Assembly (NCBI RefSeq): GCF_024614185.1
Contig: NZ_JAHTLF010000008.1
Span: forward strand, 1-64,000
Reading direction: 5' to 3'
DNA length: 64,000 nucleotides
From: Nocardioides carbamazepini
GTDB taxonomy: Bacteria > Actinomycetota > Actinomycetes > Propionibacteriales > Nocardioidaceae
In this document: positions 52,732 through 60,908 of the stretch, piece by piece
Layout: every line of letters begins with the position of its first letter
How positions within the stretch are numbered: the stretch's first letter is position 1
The notes under the pieces: generated by a model
Told to the model about the DNA's origin: nothing
Database searches by the model: none
Seen by the model: the letters and a program-made list of their open reading frames with translations, nothing else
Made by a program: the position numbers and the translations under genes

Positions 52732-52745
52732 TGGAACGTGTTCCA
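52732..52745. promoter_or_regulatory. KstR operator between kstR and the glycosyltransferase operon
   Basis: TGGAACGTGTTCCA is a perfect palindrome and an exact consensus match, the most symmetric of the set. It lies 82 bases upstream of kstR, consistent with autorepression known for KstR, and 56 bases upstream of the glycosyltransferase gene. Confidence 0.94.
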
Positions 52746-52826
52746 AATTATGCGCTACTTGCCGGTAGCCTATCCACTGGGTGCACATCGACCCGACTCT
52801 TCACAGCACCGCAGGGGGGACTTCCC

Positions 52827-53438
52827 GTGACCATCGCGAACCCGTCCACGTCCGACGATCTCGGATCGGCCGCACAGCGGGAGCGCCGCAAGCGAATCCT
52901 CGATGCGACCTATGAGCTCGCGAAGTCCGGCGGCTTCGACGCGGTCCAGATGCGCGCGGTCGCCGAGCAGGCCGACGTGGCCCTCGGCACGCTGTACCGG
53001 TACTTCCCGTCGAAGATCCACCTGCTCGTCTCCGCCCTGGGCCGCCAGTTCGAGGACGCCTCGGCGCGCCTCAACGAGCGCGACATCCCCGGCGACACGC
53101 AGGCCGAGCGCGTGCTCTACGTCCTCAAGCGGATGGCACGCGGCATGCAGGGCGACCCCAAGCTCACCGAGGCGCTCACCCGCGCCTTCATGTTCGCCGA
53201 CAGCAGTGTGACCAACGAGATCCACGTCGTCGGCATGGCGATGACCACGATCGTCACCCATGCGATGCACGGCGGCGTGCCCGACGAGGGCGCGCTCACC
53301 GACGAGGACGTGGCCATCGCGCGCGTCATCGGCGACGTGTGGCTGTCGGCCCTCGTGGCCTGGGTGACCGGCCGCTCCACGGCAGCGGAGACCGCGGCGC
53401 ACATGGAGACCGCGGTCGGCCTGATCCTGCGCGACTGA
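52827..53438 (+). CDS. kstR: TetR-family steroid catabolism repressor KstR
   Basis: A 203-residue TetR regulator, close to the 199 of M. tuberculosis KstR. The helix-turn-helix lies in AVAEQADVALGTLYRYFPSK (about 43-62); the ligand domain has FMFADSSVTNEIHVV and a C-terminal WVTGRSTAAETAAHMETAV. KstR represses cholesterol side-chain and uptake genes and is released by steroid-CoA intermediates. The start is GTG at 52827 with GGGGGGA upstream. Matching operators in front of neighbouring units support the assignment. Confidence 0.93.
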   Translation: MTIANPSTSDDLGSAAQRERRKRILDATYELAKSGGFDAVQMRAVAEQADVALGTLYRYFPSKIHLLVSALGRQFEDASARLNERDIPGDTQAERVLYVLKRMARGMQGDPKLTEALTRAFMFADSSVTNEIHVVGMAMTTIVTHAMHGGVPDEGALTDEDVAIARVIGDVWLSALVAWVTGRSTAAETAAHMETAVGLILRD

Positions 53439-53451
53439 GCCCATCGGGCCG

Positions 53452-54204
53452 TCAGCCCCCGAAGGCGTGCGTGCTCGTCACGCCACCGTCGACGGCGATC
53501 TCGGCGCCGTTGATGTACGACGACTCGTCGCTGGCCAGGAAGACGTAGACGGGCGCGATGTCCTCGGGCGTGCCGACCCGGCGCAACGGCACCTTGCTGG
53601 CGCCGAACTCCATCGCCGCGTCGCCGCCGTGGACCCGGGTCATCGGGGTGTCGATCATGCCGGGGTGCACCGAGTTGACCCGGATCCCCTTGGGACCGAG
53701 CTCCATCGCCGCGCACTTGGTCATGCCGCGGATCGCCCACTTCGTGGCGGCGTACGCCGTGCACGACGGCATCCCGGCCAGACCCTCGACGGACGAGGCG
53801 TTGATGATCGAGCCGCCGCCGTTCTTGCGCATGGTGCGGCTGACCGCCTGCATCCCGAGGAAGACCCCGAGCTGGTTGACCCGCCACAGCAGCTCGACCT
53901 CCTCGGCGGGCATCCGCTCGATGTCGCCGAAGCGCAGGATGCCGGCGTTGTTGGCGAGCACGTTGACCGCGCCGAACCGGTTGTTGGCGTCCTCGACCAG
54001 CGCCGTCCACGACGCCTCGTCGCTGACGTCGTGGTGGGCGAAGTGGGCCGCGGCGCCGAGCTGGTCGGCGAGCGCCTGGCCCTGCTCCTTCGCGACATCG
54101 GCGACGACGACGCGCGCGCCCTCCGCGACGTACGCCCGGGCGATCTCGGCACCCTGGCCCATCGCGGCGCCGGTGACGATCGCGACCTTGCCCTCGAGTC
54201 TCAT
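53452..54204 (-). CDS. Short-chain dehydrogenase (hydroxysteroid dehydrogenase-like)
   Basis: A 250-residue classical SDR: cofactor motif TGAAMGQGAEIA, NNAG, and the catalytic Ser, Tyr and Lys in INASSVEGLAG and YAATKWAIRG. It is similar along its length to M. tuberculosis FabG3 (Rv2002), a 20-beta-hydroxysteroid dehydrogenase (ASSVEGLAG, GPKGIRVNSVHPGMIDTPMT, ASDESSY). A steroid hydroxyl/ketone reduction is likely. The ATG at 54204 overlaps the hsd4A stop (ATGA). Confidence 0.85.
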   Translation of the reverse strand: MRLEGKVAIVTGAAMGQGAEIARAYVAEGARVVVADVAKEQGQALADQLGAAAHFAHHDVSDEASWTALVEDANNRFGAVNVLANNAGILRFGDIERMPAEEVELLWRVNQLGVFLGMQAVSRTMRKNGGGSIINASSVEGLAGMPSCTAYAATKWAIRGMTKCAAMELGPKGIRVNSVHPGMIDTPMTRVHGGDAAMEFGASKVPLRRVGTPEDIAPVYVFLASDESSYINGAEIAVDGGVTSTHAFGG

Positions 54205-55106
54205 ACGGTCAGCCTCATGATCGAGTCGGCGGCGAAGCCGACGTTCGGGTCGCGGTCGGCGAAGAAGCCGCCGAGCTGCTTGTCGAGGTCGTCGCCGGTC
54301 CACAGGTCGCCGGCGGCGTCGAAGCGCTGCTCCACGACGGGCGCGGCGACCAGGGCCACCATGCCGCCGTACACGACGAAGACCTGGCCGGTGATCCGCT
54401 CGGCGGCCGGCGAGGCGAGGTAGGCGACCAACGGAGCGACGTGGTCGGCCGAGTAGGGGTCGACCGACTTGCCGGAGGCGTCCTCGCCGAAGACCTCGGC
54501 GGTCATCGCCGTGCGGGCGCGGGGGCAGATCGCGTTGGCGCGCACGCCGATGCGGGACAGCCCGCGGGCCGTCGACAGGGTCAGCGCGGCGATGCCTGCC
54601 TTGGCGGCCGCATAGTTGGCCTGGCCCGGGGAGCCACCGAGGAACGCCTCGGAGGCGGTGTTGACGATGCTGCCGTAGACCGTGCCGCTCTCGCTCTCCT
54701 TGGCCTTGCCCCGCCAGTAGGCCGCGGCATTGCGCGAGAGCAGGAAGTGGCCGCGCAGGTGCACCGCGATGACGGCGTCCCACTCGTCGTCGCCGAGATT
54801 GAACAGCATCCGGTCGCGGGTCATGCCGGCGTTGTTGACGACGATGTCGAGGCCGCCGAGCTGCTCGACGGCGGCGGCGACCATGGCGTCGGCCGTGGCC
54901 CGCTCGCTCACGTCACCGGGTACGACGACCGCCTCTCCGCCGAAGGAGCGGATCTCCGCCGCGGCCTCGTCGCCGGCACCCGGCAGGTCGTTGAGGACGA
55001 CCCGGGCGCCGGCGCGCGCCAGCGCCACCGCCTCCGCGCGCCCCAGACCGGCGCCGGCTCCGGTGACGACGGCGACCTTGCCGTCCAGCGACGTCGTCGC
55101 CTCCAT
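54201..55106 (-). CDS. hsd4A: 17-beta-hydroxysteroid dehydrogenase-type SDR, Hsd4A-like
   Basis: A 301-residue SDR: TGAGAGLGRAEAVALARAGA, NNAGMTRDRM, catalytic Ser in VNTASEAFLG and YAAAKAGIAALT. Its C-terminal tail (RFDAAGDLWTGDDLDKQLGGFF) is characteristic of the Rv3502c/Hsd4A group of steroid side-chain beta-oxidation, which lies next to fdxD in M. tuberculosis, as here. ATG 55106 is preferred because GGAGGAG lies seven bases upstream; GTG 55112, overlapping the fdxD stop (GTGA), is the alternative. Confidence 0.85.
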   Translation of the reverse strand: MEATTSLDGKVAVVTGAGAGLGRAEAVALARAGARVVLNDLPGAGDEAAAEIRSFGGEAVVVPGDVSERATADAMVAAAVEQLGGLDIVVNNAGMTRDRMLFNLGDDEWDAVIAVHLRGHFLLSRNAAAYWRGKAKESESGTVYGSIVNTASEAFLGGSPGQANYAAAKAGIAALTLSTARGLSRIGVRANAICPRARTAMTAEVFGEDASGKSVDPYSADHVAPLVAYLASPAAERITGQVFVVYGGMVALVAAPVVEQRFDAAGDLWTGDDLDKQLGGFFADRDPNVGFAADSIMRLTV

Positions 55107-55108
55107 GC

Positions 55109-55309
55109 TCACTCCTCCACCAGCGTGATCGCGGCACGCGGGCAGGCCGCGGCGGCACGCTTGACGTCGTCGAGGTTCTCAGCGGTCGTCTGCTCGGTGT
55201 GGAGCTGAAGGAAGTCGTCGTCGTCCAGCTCGAACACCTCGGGAGCCATCGCCTCGCACAGGCCGTTGGACTCGCACAGGTCGAAGTCGACCTTGATCTT
55301 CATGGACAT
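55109..55309 (-). CDS. fdxD: FdxD-like single-cluster ferredoxin
   Basis: A 66-residue ferredoxin with three cysteines in the pattern C-x5-C and CP (DLCESNGLCEA, then AACPRAAI). Asn takes the place of the usual second cysteine, the P450-type 3Fe-4S (or atypical 4Fe-4S) ferredoxin pattern. It is the likely electron carrier for steroid monooxygenases and pairs with the reductase two genes upstream. ATG 55309 has AAAGG just before it; ATG 55303 and GTG 55321 (overlapping the previous stop) are alternatives. Confidence 0.88.
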   Translation of the reverse strand: MSMKIKVDFDLCESNGLCEAMAPEVFELDDDDFLQLHTEQTTAENLDDVKRAAAACPRAAITLVEE

Positions 55310-55317
55310 GCTGCCTT

Positions 55318-55785
55318 TCACGTCATCTTCCGGTGGTCCCAGGACGCGACCCGGTCGGGGTGGATGATCACGCCCACCCGCTTGGTCGCCTGCTTCTCCA
55401 CGGTCTGCGCGCCGATCTCGCCGAGGGCCTCGAACGAGTCGACGCCGAACATCCGCACGGACACGGCCTTGCCGATCTCGAGGATCCGGTCGTGCTCGCG
55501 CACGATCTCGGCGCGGCCCTCGATGGAGACGCCGCGCAGCTCGAAGTAGTCGGTGCCGTCCTCGACCAGCGCGGTCACCCGCGGGTCGCGCTCGAGGTTG
55601 AGGATCTTCTGGCTGCGGCCGTAGGTCCAGAACGCGATCCTCCCGTCCTGGACGTCGTAGAAGAGCGTGGTGAGGTGCGGGAAGCCGTCCCGGCCGTTGG
55701 CCGCGACCTGCACCTTGACGTTCTCCTCGAGCAAGCCCCGCACCTCCTCGTCGGTCAGCTTGACCTGGTCGCGACCGGCGCTCAT
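55318..55785 (-). CDS. PPOX-class (FMN/F420) split-barrel protein
   Basis: A 155-residue flavin-split-barrel protein of the pyridoxamine-phosphate-oxidase-like family (GFPHLTTLFYDVQDGRIAFWTYGRSQKILNLERDPRVTALVED-type core, shown here in pieces: FPHLTTLFY, KILNLERDPRVT). Actinobacterial members often use F420 to reduce small molecules. The ATG at 55785 follows the reductase stop closely, and the gene is co-transcribed with ferredoxin and reductase, so a steroid redox role is plausible but unproven. Confidence 0.85.
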   Translation of the reverse strand: MSAGRDQVKLTDEEVRGLLEENVKVQVAANGRDGFPHLTTLFYDVQDGRIAFWTYGRSQKILNLERDPRVTALVEDGTDYFELRGVSIEGRAEIVREHDRILEIGKAVSVRMFGVDSFEALGEIGAQTVEKQATKRVGVIIHPDRVASWDHRKMT

Positions 55786-55786
55786 G

Positions 55787-56788
55787 TCAGCTCCCTTCCG
55801 AGGAGTGTCCGGGGAACACGTGGGCGGTCGGGTCGATCACCACGGCCGCGTTGTTGACGGCGGTCGCGGCCTCGCCGAAGCCGACCGCGATCAGCCGGAC
55901 CTTGCCGGGATACTCGGTGATGTCGCCGGCCGCGAACACGCGTGGCAGCGTGGTCTGCATCGACGGGTCGACGACCACGTGGCGGCGATGGGTCTCCAGC
56001 CCCCACTGCTGCAACGGCCCGAGGTCGGCGATGAAGCCGAGGGCGGCGACCACGGCCTGGGCGGGCAGGACACGCGACTCGCCCTCGACGGTCAGCTCGA
56101 CCTCGGCCAGCGGACCGGTCGCTCCCCCGTCTGCGTCGCGGAGCGCGGCGACCTCGGCCTTGGTGATCACCTGCACCGACGACGCCCGGACCTGGTCGAC
56201 GGTGCGCTGGTGGGCACGGAAGGCGTCGCGGCGGTGCACGAGCGTGACCGAGCGCGCGATCGGCTCGAGATGGACGGCCCAGTCGAAGGCGCTGTCGCCG
56301 CCACCGACGATGACCACGTCCCGGTCGCGGTACGGCTCGAAGCCCGGCACGAAGAACTCCACCCCACGCCCGATCCAGGCCTCGGCCGCGGGCAGCGGGC
56401 GTGGGCTGAACTTGCCGATGCCGGCAGTGATGACGAGCGCCTTGGCCCGGACGGCGGTGCCGTCGTCGAGGCTCAGCGTGAGGCCGTCGTCGTCGACGGC
56501 GAGGTCGGTGGCCGTGCGGCCGAGCAGCTGCTCCGGCTTCGCGCTCAGCGCCTGCGCGGCCAGACCCTCGACCAGATCCCTGCCCTTGACGCTCGGGAAC
56601 CCGGCGACGTCGAGGATCGCCTTCTCCGGGTACATGGCGGTGATCTGGCCGCCGAGCTCGGGCAGCGAGTCGATCAGCGCTACCCGCATCCCGCGGAATC
56701 CTGCATAGTAGGTGGCGAACAGACCGGTCGGGCCCGCGCCGACCACGGCCAGATCGCAGTCGACGATGCTCTCTCCTGTGGTGGCCAC
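55787..56788 (-). CDS. Thioredoxin-reductase-like ferredoxin-NADP reductase
   Basis: A 333-residue FAD/NADPH enzyme: FAD site VVGAGPTGLFATYYAG, NADPH site VVIVGGGDSAFDWAV, and FAD-closing VFAAGDITEYPGK. There is no CxxC redox pair, so it is the FNR2/YumC-type ferredoxin reductase rather than a thioredoxin reductase. It should reduce the FdxD-like ferredoxin in the same operon. The start is GTG at 56788, 8 bases from a KstR operator. Confidence 0.88.
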   Translation of the reverse strand: MATTGESIVDCDLAVVGAGPTGLFATYYAGFRGMRVALIDSLPELGGQITAMYPEKAILDVAGFPSVKGRDLVEGLAAQALSAKPEQLLGRTATDLAVDDDGLTLSLDDGTAVRAKALVITAGIGKFSPRPLPAAEAWIGRGVEFFVPGFEPYRDRDVVIVGGGDSAFDWAVHLEPIARSVTLVHRRDAFRAHQRTVDQVRASSVQVITKAEVAALRDADGGATGPLAEVELTVEGESRVLPAQAVVAALGFIADLGPLQQWGLETHRRHVVVDPSMQTTLPRVFAAGDITEYPGKVRLIAVGFGEAATAVNNAAVVIDPTAHVFPGHSSEGS

Positions 56789-56796
56789 GACAGAAC

Positions 56797-56810
56797 TGTA
56801 ACGTGTTCTA
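56797..56810. promoter_or_regulatory. KstR operator overlapping the last codon of the Mce-associated gene
   Basis: TGTAACGTGTTCTA, an exact consensus match and the same 14-mer as at 41006. Its last three bases are the stop codon (TAG on the minus strand) of the upstream Mce-associated gene. It places the reductase-PPOX-fdxD-hsd4A-SDR operon under its own KstR-controlled promoter, in addition to possible read-through from mce. Confidence 0.92.
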
Positions 56811-57656
56811 GTTCGTCTTGTCTTGCTCTGCCGGGTCCGAGGTCGGCGCGTCCGAGGTCGGCGCGTCCGAGGCCCGTGCCGCGGCGGGGTCGTCGGTGTC
56901 GAGTCGGTCGACGAGCCAGCCGTGGTCGGTGTTGACCATCGTGACCAGCACGCGGTACGGCGTCACGACGGTCTCCTTCTCACCATCACGCTTCCGCTCC
57001 ACGACCTGGTTGAGGAAGACCAGCGCCTCGAGCCGGGTCCGGTTCGCCCGCACGACGCCCTGGGCGACGACACTCGCCTGGACGACGAGCTCCTGGGCGA
57101 TCCCCTGCTCCTTCACGTCGCCGATCGTCTTGAGGTAGTCCTGCTCGTAGCGGTCCGTGGTGAGCTCGACCGCCCGGGCGACCTCCTCGTCGTACTTGCC
57201 GTAGTCGACCGACACGAGCTCCTGGGCCGCCTTCGCGGCGGCCTCGACGCCGTCTCGCCACTGGAGGGCGGGCACCACGACCGGGCGCCCCTTCGGAACG
57301 CTGAGGCCACTGGTGTCGTTGACCCGCTCCGACGGCTCGTCGTCGTCACCGAAGCGGTCGACCAGGAGCAGGGCGAACTCGGCGACCAGCGCGAGGGTGA
57401 CCAGGGCCAGCACCGCGATCAGCACCCGTGTGGTCCGCGGTCGGGCCAGCAGCCCGGGGCCGCGATCCGCCGGCTGCTCGTCGGGCTGCTCGTCGGGCTG
57501 CTCCGCCGGCTGGTGGTCGAGCTGCTCGTCGACCTCGTCAGGAGCCGTCGGGCGGTCGACGTCGGTCCGGCCGACGTCGGTCCGGCCGGCGATCCGGCGC
57601 GGGCGGGGCGTCTGCCCGCGCGAGCTGGCGGGCTTGCGGGGGGTGGGGCGACTCAT
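56808..57656 (-). CDS. Mce-associated membrane protein (second)
   Basis: A 282-residue Mam-like protein: a cytoplasmic Pro/Asp/Gln-rich N-terminus (about 1-90), one membrane segment (TRVLIAVLALVTLALVAEFA), and an extracytoplasmic alpha+beta domain (AAAKAAQELVSVDYGKYDEEV, VVTPYRVLVTMVNTDHGWLVDRL). Short in-frame repeats occur at both ends (PDEQ, GRTDV, SDAPT), encoded by DNA repeats. Mam proteins stabilise Mce transporters. ATG at 57656 with GAGGAA upstream. Confidence 0.87.
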   Translation of the reverse strand: MSRPTPRKPASSRGQTPRPRRIAGRTDVGRTDVDRPTAPDEVDEQLDHQPAEQPDEQPDEQPADRGPGLLARPRTTRVLIAVLALVTLALVAEFALLLVDRFGDDDEPSERVNDTSGLSVPKGRPVVVPALQWRDGVEAAAKAAQELVSVDYGKYDEEVARAVELTTDRYEQDYLKTIGDVKEQGIAQELVVQASVVAQGVVRANRTRLEALVFLNQVVERKRDGEKETVVTPYRVLVTMVNTDHGWLVDRLDTDDPAAARASDAPTSDAPTSDPAEQDKTN

Positions 57657-57676
57657 CTGTTCCTCGTCCTGGTCGC

Positions 57677-58267
57677 TCAGCCCAGCGCGACGTACTGGAG
57701 GTCCTTGGTCAGCCAGCGACCGTCCTCCAGCACCAGCTCGAGCTGGATCCGGTAGTTGCGGGCCTCCGGCTGGAAGTCGGTCGTCTTGTTCCTGACTGTG
57801 CCACTGGTCGCGATGATGGCCGTCGCGGTGTCGTCGTCGCCCGCGACGAGGCCGGCCCAGACCACCTCGGCGTCCATGTCGGACTGCGCCTCGGTGGCGA
57901 GCTTCTCCAGGTCCTTCGCCCCCTCGGAGTACTGCGAGAGGAAGGTCCCCGTGGCCATCGACTTGACCGCCTCGATGGTGCTCTGTGGCTCCTGGTAGTC
58001 GAAGTTCACGAACGCGGTGACCATCTTGGTCGCGGCCTCGAGCTGGGCCGCGGTGCGCTCCTGCTCGGCGTCGTCGGCGAGCCGGACCGCCTCGATGGTG
58101 CCACGGCCGACGTCCTGGCCGGCGCCCGGCACGACGTCGGTGCCGTTGACCTCGTTGTCGGAGGTGCTCACGTGGATGTAGAGCAGCAACAGCGCCACGC
58201 AGCCGCAGATCACCGTGGCGGCGTACAGGACGACGTTGAGACGGACGCGGCTCCTCTCGTCCGTCAC
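57677..58267 (-). CDS. Mce-associated membrane protein (first)
   Basis: A 196-residue Mam protein: N-terminal membrane anchor about 10-30 (LNVVLYAATVICGCVALLLL) and an outer domain (TKMVTAFVNFDYQEPQSTIEAV, TSGTVRNKTTD, YRIQLELVLEDGRWLTKDL). The start is GTG at 58267, overlapping the mceF stop (GTGA). The order mceF-mam-mam is the same as at mce4 in M. tuberculosis (mam4A, mam4B). Confidence 0.88.
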   Translation of the reverse strand: MTDERSRVRLNVVLYAATVICGCVALLLLYIHVSTSDNEVNGTDVVPGAGQDVGRGTIEAVRLADDAEQERTAAQLEAATKMVTAFVNFDYQEPQSTIEAVKSMATGTFLSQYSEGAKDLEKLATEAQSDMDAEVVWAGLVAGDDDTATAIIATSGTVRNKTTDFQPEARNYRIQLELVLEDGRWLTKDLQYVALG

Positions 58268-59535
58268 TTGCTCGCCACCGGACCCACCAACAGCCACTTC
58301 CACGCATCCCCTCCCAGGACGGACAGGTCCTCCGGCTGCCGCAGCTCGACCGGGTTCCCCGCTGTGTCGACCAGCCCGGGCACCTGGCCCGTGGACGGAT
58401 CGTAGGTGCCACTGTAGACGCGCCCGGGCGAGGCCCGGTTCTTCCGGTTGCCCGGCGCGTACTTGCTGCCGCGCATCACGTACGGCGGCCCCGCCGTGCA
58501 GTTCACGTCGGCCGGTTTGGCGTCGGTCAGGTCCTGCGTCGAACGCCACTCCGACGGTGGCACGTAGCCCTGGGTGCAGGGCGGCACGCTGTAGTCGAAC
58601 TGCAGGTTGACGTGTCCCCAGCCGTCGGCGGTGCTGCCCGTCGGGCCGCCGGCGATGAGCGCCGGGTAGGTGACGAGCAGCTGCTCGATGCCGTCGAGCT
58701 CGCTGACCAGCACCTGGTCGACCGTGATCAGGTCGCCGAGGAGCACGGGGATCGTCGGCTCCAGGTCCTTGAGCAGCTTCGTCAGCGCCCGGGCGGCACC
58801 GGGCGTGGCGCTGAGGACGGTGCGCAGGTCGCCGTCGCTGCCGCGCAGCGCGGTGGTGATCGTGTTGAGGTCGGCGGCGAAGCGGCGGATGTTCTCCTTC
58901 TGGCCCTGCTGGGTCTGGAGCACCGCGAGGCCGCTGTCGAGCAGCTTGATCGTCTCCTCGGTGTGCGCGCTCGCCTCGGCGATGAACGCCGAGCCGCCGT
59001 CGAGGAGCTGCTGCAGGTCGGCGCCGGTGTCGGTGAACATCAGCCCGAGCTCCTCGACCACCTTCGCGAGGCTCTCCTTGTCGACCGAGCCCACGAAGCG
59101 GTTGAGGTCGACGAGCAGGTCGCCCTCGTCGACGGGCAGGGAGTGCTCGTCGCCGGCGAAGGTCGAGCCGTCCTTGGCGTAGGGGCCCTTCACGTCGGCG
59201 GGCTGGAAGTCGAGGTACTGCTCGCCGACCGCCGAGAGGTTGTGGACGAACAGCCGCGAGTCCAGGGGCAGCCGCGTCTCCTCCGCGAGGTCGAGGGTGA
59301 GGTCGACCCCGTCGTCGGTCGTGTCCATGCGCGAGACGCGGCCGATCTTGACGCCCCGGTAGGTCACCTCGCTGCCCTCGAAGAGGCCGCCCGATCCGGG
59401 CAGGCTCGCCGTGACGGTGATACCACGGCCGGTGATCCGGTCGACGATCCCGAGATAGGTGGCGCCGATGTAGGTGATGCCGACGGCGCTGAGCACGACG
59501 AACGCCATCAGCCGGATCCGCACTCCCCTGCTCAC
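58264..59535 (-). CDS. mceF: MCE family protein MceF
   Basis: A 423-residue MCE protein: N-terminal membrane anchor (IRLMAFVVLSAVGITYIGATY), the MCE domain (GLFEGSEVTYRGVKIGRVSRM), a helical region and a Pro/Gly-rich C-terminus. It lacks the long tails of some MceF proteins. It forms part of the hexameric substrate tunnel across the envelope. The start is GTG at 59535, overlapping the mceE stop (GTGA), with GGAGGTG upstream. Confidence 0.93.
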   Translation of the reverse strand: MSRGVRIRLMAFVVLSAVGITYIGATYLGIVDRITGRGITVTASLPGSGGLFEGSEVTYRGVKIGRVSRMDTTDDGVDLTLDLAEETRLPLDSRLFVHNLSAVGEQYLDFQPADVKGPYAKDGSTFAGDEHSLPVDEGDLLVDLNRFVGSVDKESLAKVVEELGLMFTDTGADLQQLLDGGSAFIAEASAHTEETIKLLDSGLAVLQTQQGQKENIRRFAADLNTITTALRGSDGDLRTVLSATPGAARALTKLLKDLEPTIPVLLGDLITVDQVLVSELDGIEQLLVTYPALIAGGPTGSTADGWGHVNLQFDYSVPPCTQGYVPPSEWRSTQDLTDAKPADVNCTAGPPYVMRGSKYAPGNRKNRASPGRVYSGTYDPSTGQVPGLVDTAGNPVELRQPEDLSVLGGDAWKWLLVGPVASK

Positions 59536-60908
59536 GACAGGACACCTCCGCCCAGGAGGTTCTCGGTCGTGGTGTGGTGGGCCGACGGCCGTGCGCCGGT
59601 CAGGCCCTTGAGCAGTCCGCCGAGCGGGCCGTTCGGACCGAGCAGGCCGTTGGAGCCACCGAGGAGTCCGCCGAGGTCGAGGTTCGGCAGTGAGGTGAGC
59701 AGCTTGCAGACCGGGCTGTCCTTGATCGCCGGGTCCTGGCACTTGGTCTGCAGGTCGGCGAGCAGGTTGACGTCGCTGAGCACCTTCAGGCAGGCCGCGC
59801 TGGTGAGGCTGCCGCTCTTGAGGCACCGGCCGACCTGGTCGAGGACCTCGCCCAGGTCGGGCAGCTGGATCTCCGGGAGTCCGAGCGTCTTGTAGAGGTT
59901 CGCGAAGTCGAGGTCGGCGCGGATGATGGTGTCGGCGTAGTCGCCCTGGACGATGTTGTTGGCCGCCTGCGGGAACGGGAAGCTGACCAGCAGGTTGAGG
60001 CCCGGCGCGAGCTGCTCGTCGGCCTCGGTCAGCCGGCGCAGGACCGGGCTGAGGTCCTCGAGGATCCGGAGCACGTCCTCCTTGCTGGAGTTGATGACCC
60101 GGGTGCCGACCCGGCCGAGCTCGTCGAGCGAGCCGAGCATCTCGATCAGCTCGTCGTGCTGGGCCGCGAGGACCTCGACCGCGGGCCCGACCGCGTCGAG
60201 CGCGTCGCCGATCGTCTTCTTCTCCGCGTTGAGCGTCGAGGTGAGGTTGTTGAGCGACTCGAGCGCCTGGATGATGTCCAGCTTCTGCTGGTCGATCGTC
60301 CCGACCACGGAGTCCAGTGAGGAGAGCAGGTTGCGGAGCCGGTCCTCGCGTCCCGACATCACCAGGTTGGCCTCCCGGGTGATGCTCCCGAGCTGGGCCA
60401 CACCGCCGCCGCTGAGCAGGAAGGACAGCGCTCCGAGGACCTCCTCGACCTCGGGGTTGCGACCGGTCTTGGCGAGGGCGATCTCGTCGCCCTCCGCCAG
60501 CCGCCCGGAGGGCGCCTCCTGCTGCGGCGCGTCCAGGGCGACGTACTTCTCGCCGAGCAGCGAGACCTGGCGGATGTCCGCGATCGTGTTGTCGGGCAGC
60601 TCGACGTCGTCGCGCAGCCGCAGGGTGACCCGTGCGTTCCACCCGGACCGCTCGACCTCGGTGACCTCGCCGATGACGACGTCGTCGACCATGACCGGCG
60701 AACGTGGCACGACGTTGAGCACGTCACGGAAGTACGCCGTCACCTCGAACGCCTCGTCGGCGTCGACCGGGTGCCCGGGCAGCGGCAGGTCGTAGGCGCC
60801 GTCGAAGCTGCTGCAGCCGGCCAGCAGCGTGGTGCCGAGCAGGAGGGCGACGGCACCGCGCCAGGATCTGCTCCGCGATCCGCGCCGGGCGGTCCGAGGG
60901 CTGGTCAC
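59532..60908 (-). CDS. mceE: MCE family lipoprotein MceE
   Basis: A 458-residue MCE lipoprotein (LprN-like): the signal peptide ends in the lipobox LLAGC (Cys about residue 30), so it should be lipid-anchored outside the membrane. The MCE domain (PVMVDDVVIGEVTEVERSGW) is followed by coiled helices and a Gly/Leu-rich tail with LGGLLGGSNGLLG. The start is GTG at 60908, overlapping the mceD stop, with CGGAGGTG upstream. Confidence 0.94.
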   Translation of the reverse strand: MTSPRTARRGSRSRSWRGAVALLLGTTLLAGCSSFDGAYDLPLPGHPVDADEAFEVTAYFRDVLNVVPRSPVMVDDVVIGEVTEVERSGWNARVTLRLRDDVELPDNTIADIRQVSLLGEKYVALDAPQQEAPSGRLAEGDEIALAKTGRNPEVEEVLGALSFLLSGGGVAQLGSITREANLVMSGREDRLRNLLSSLDSVVGTIDQQKLDIIQALESLNNLTSTLNAEKKTIGDALDAVGPAVEVLAAQHDELIEMLGSLDELGRVGTRVINSSKEDVLRILEDLSPVLRRLTEADEQLAPGLNLLVSFPFPQAANNIVQGDYADTIIRADLDFANLYKTLGLPEIQLPDLGEVLDQVGRCLKSGSLTSAACLKVLSDVNLLADLQTKCQDPAIKDSPVCKLLTSLPNLDLGGLLGGSNGLLGPNGPLGGLLKGLTGARPSAHHTTTENLLGGGVLS

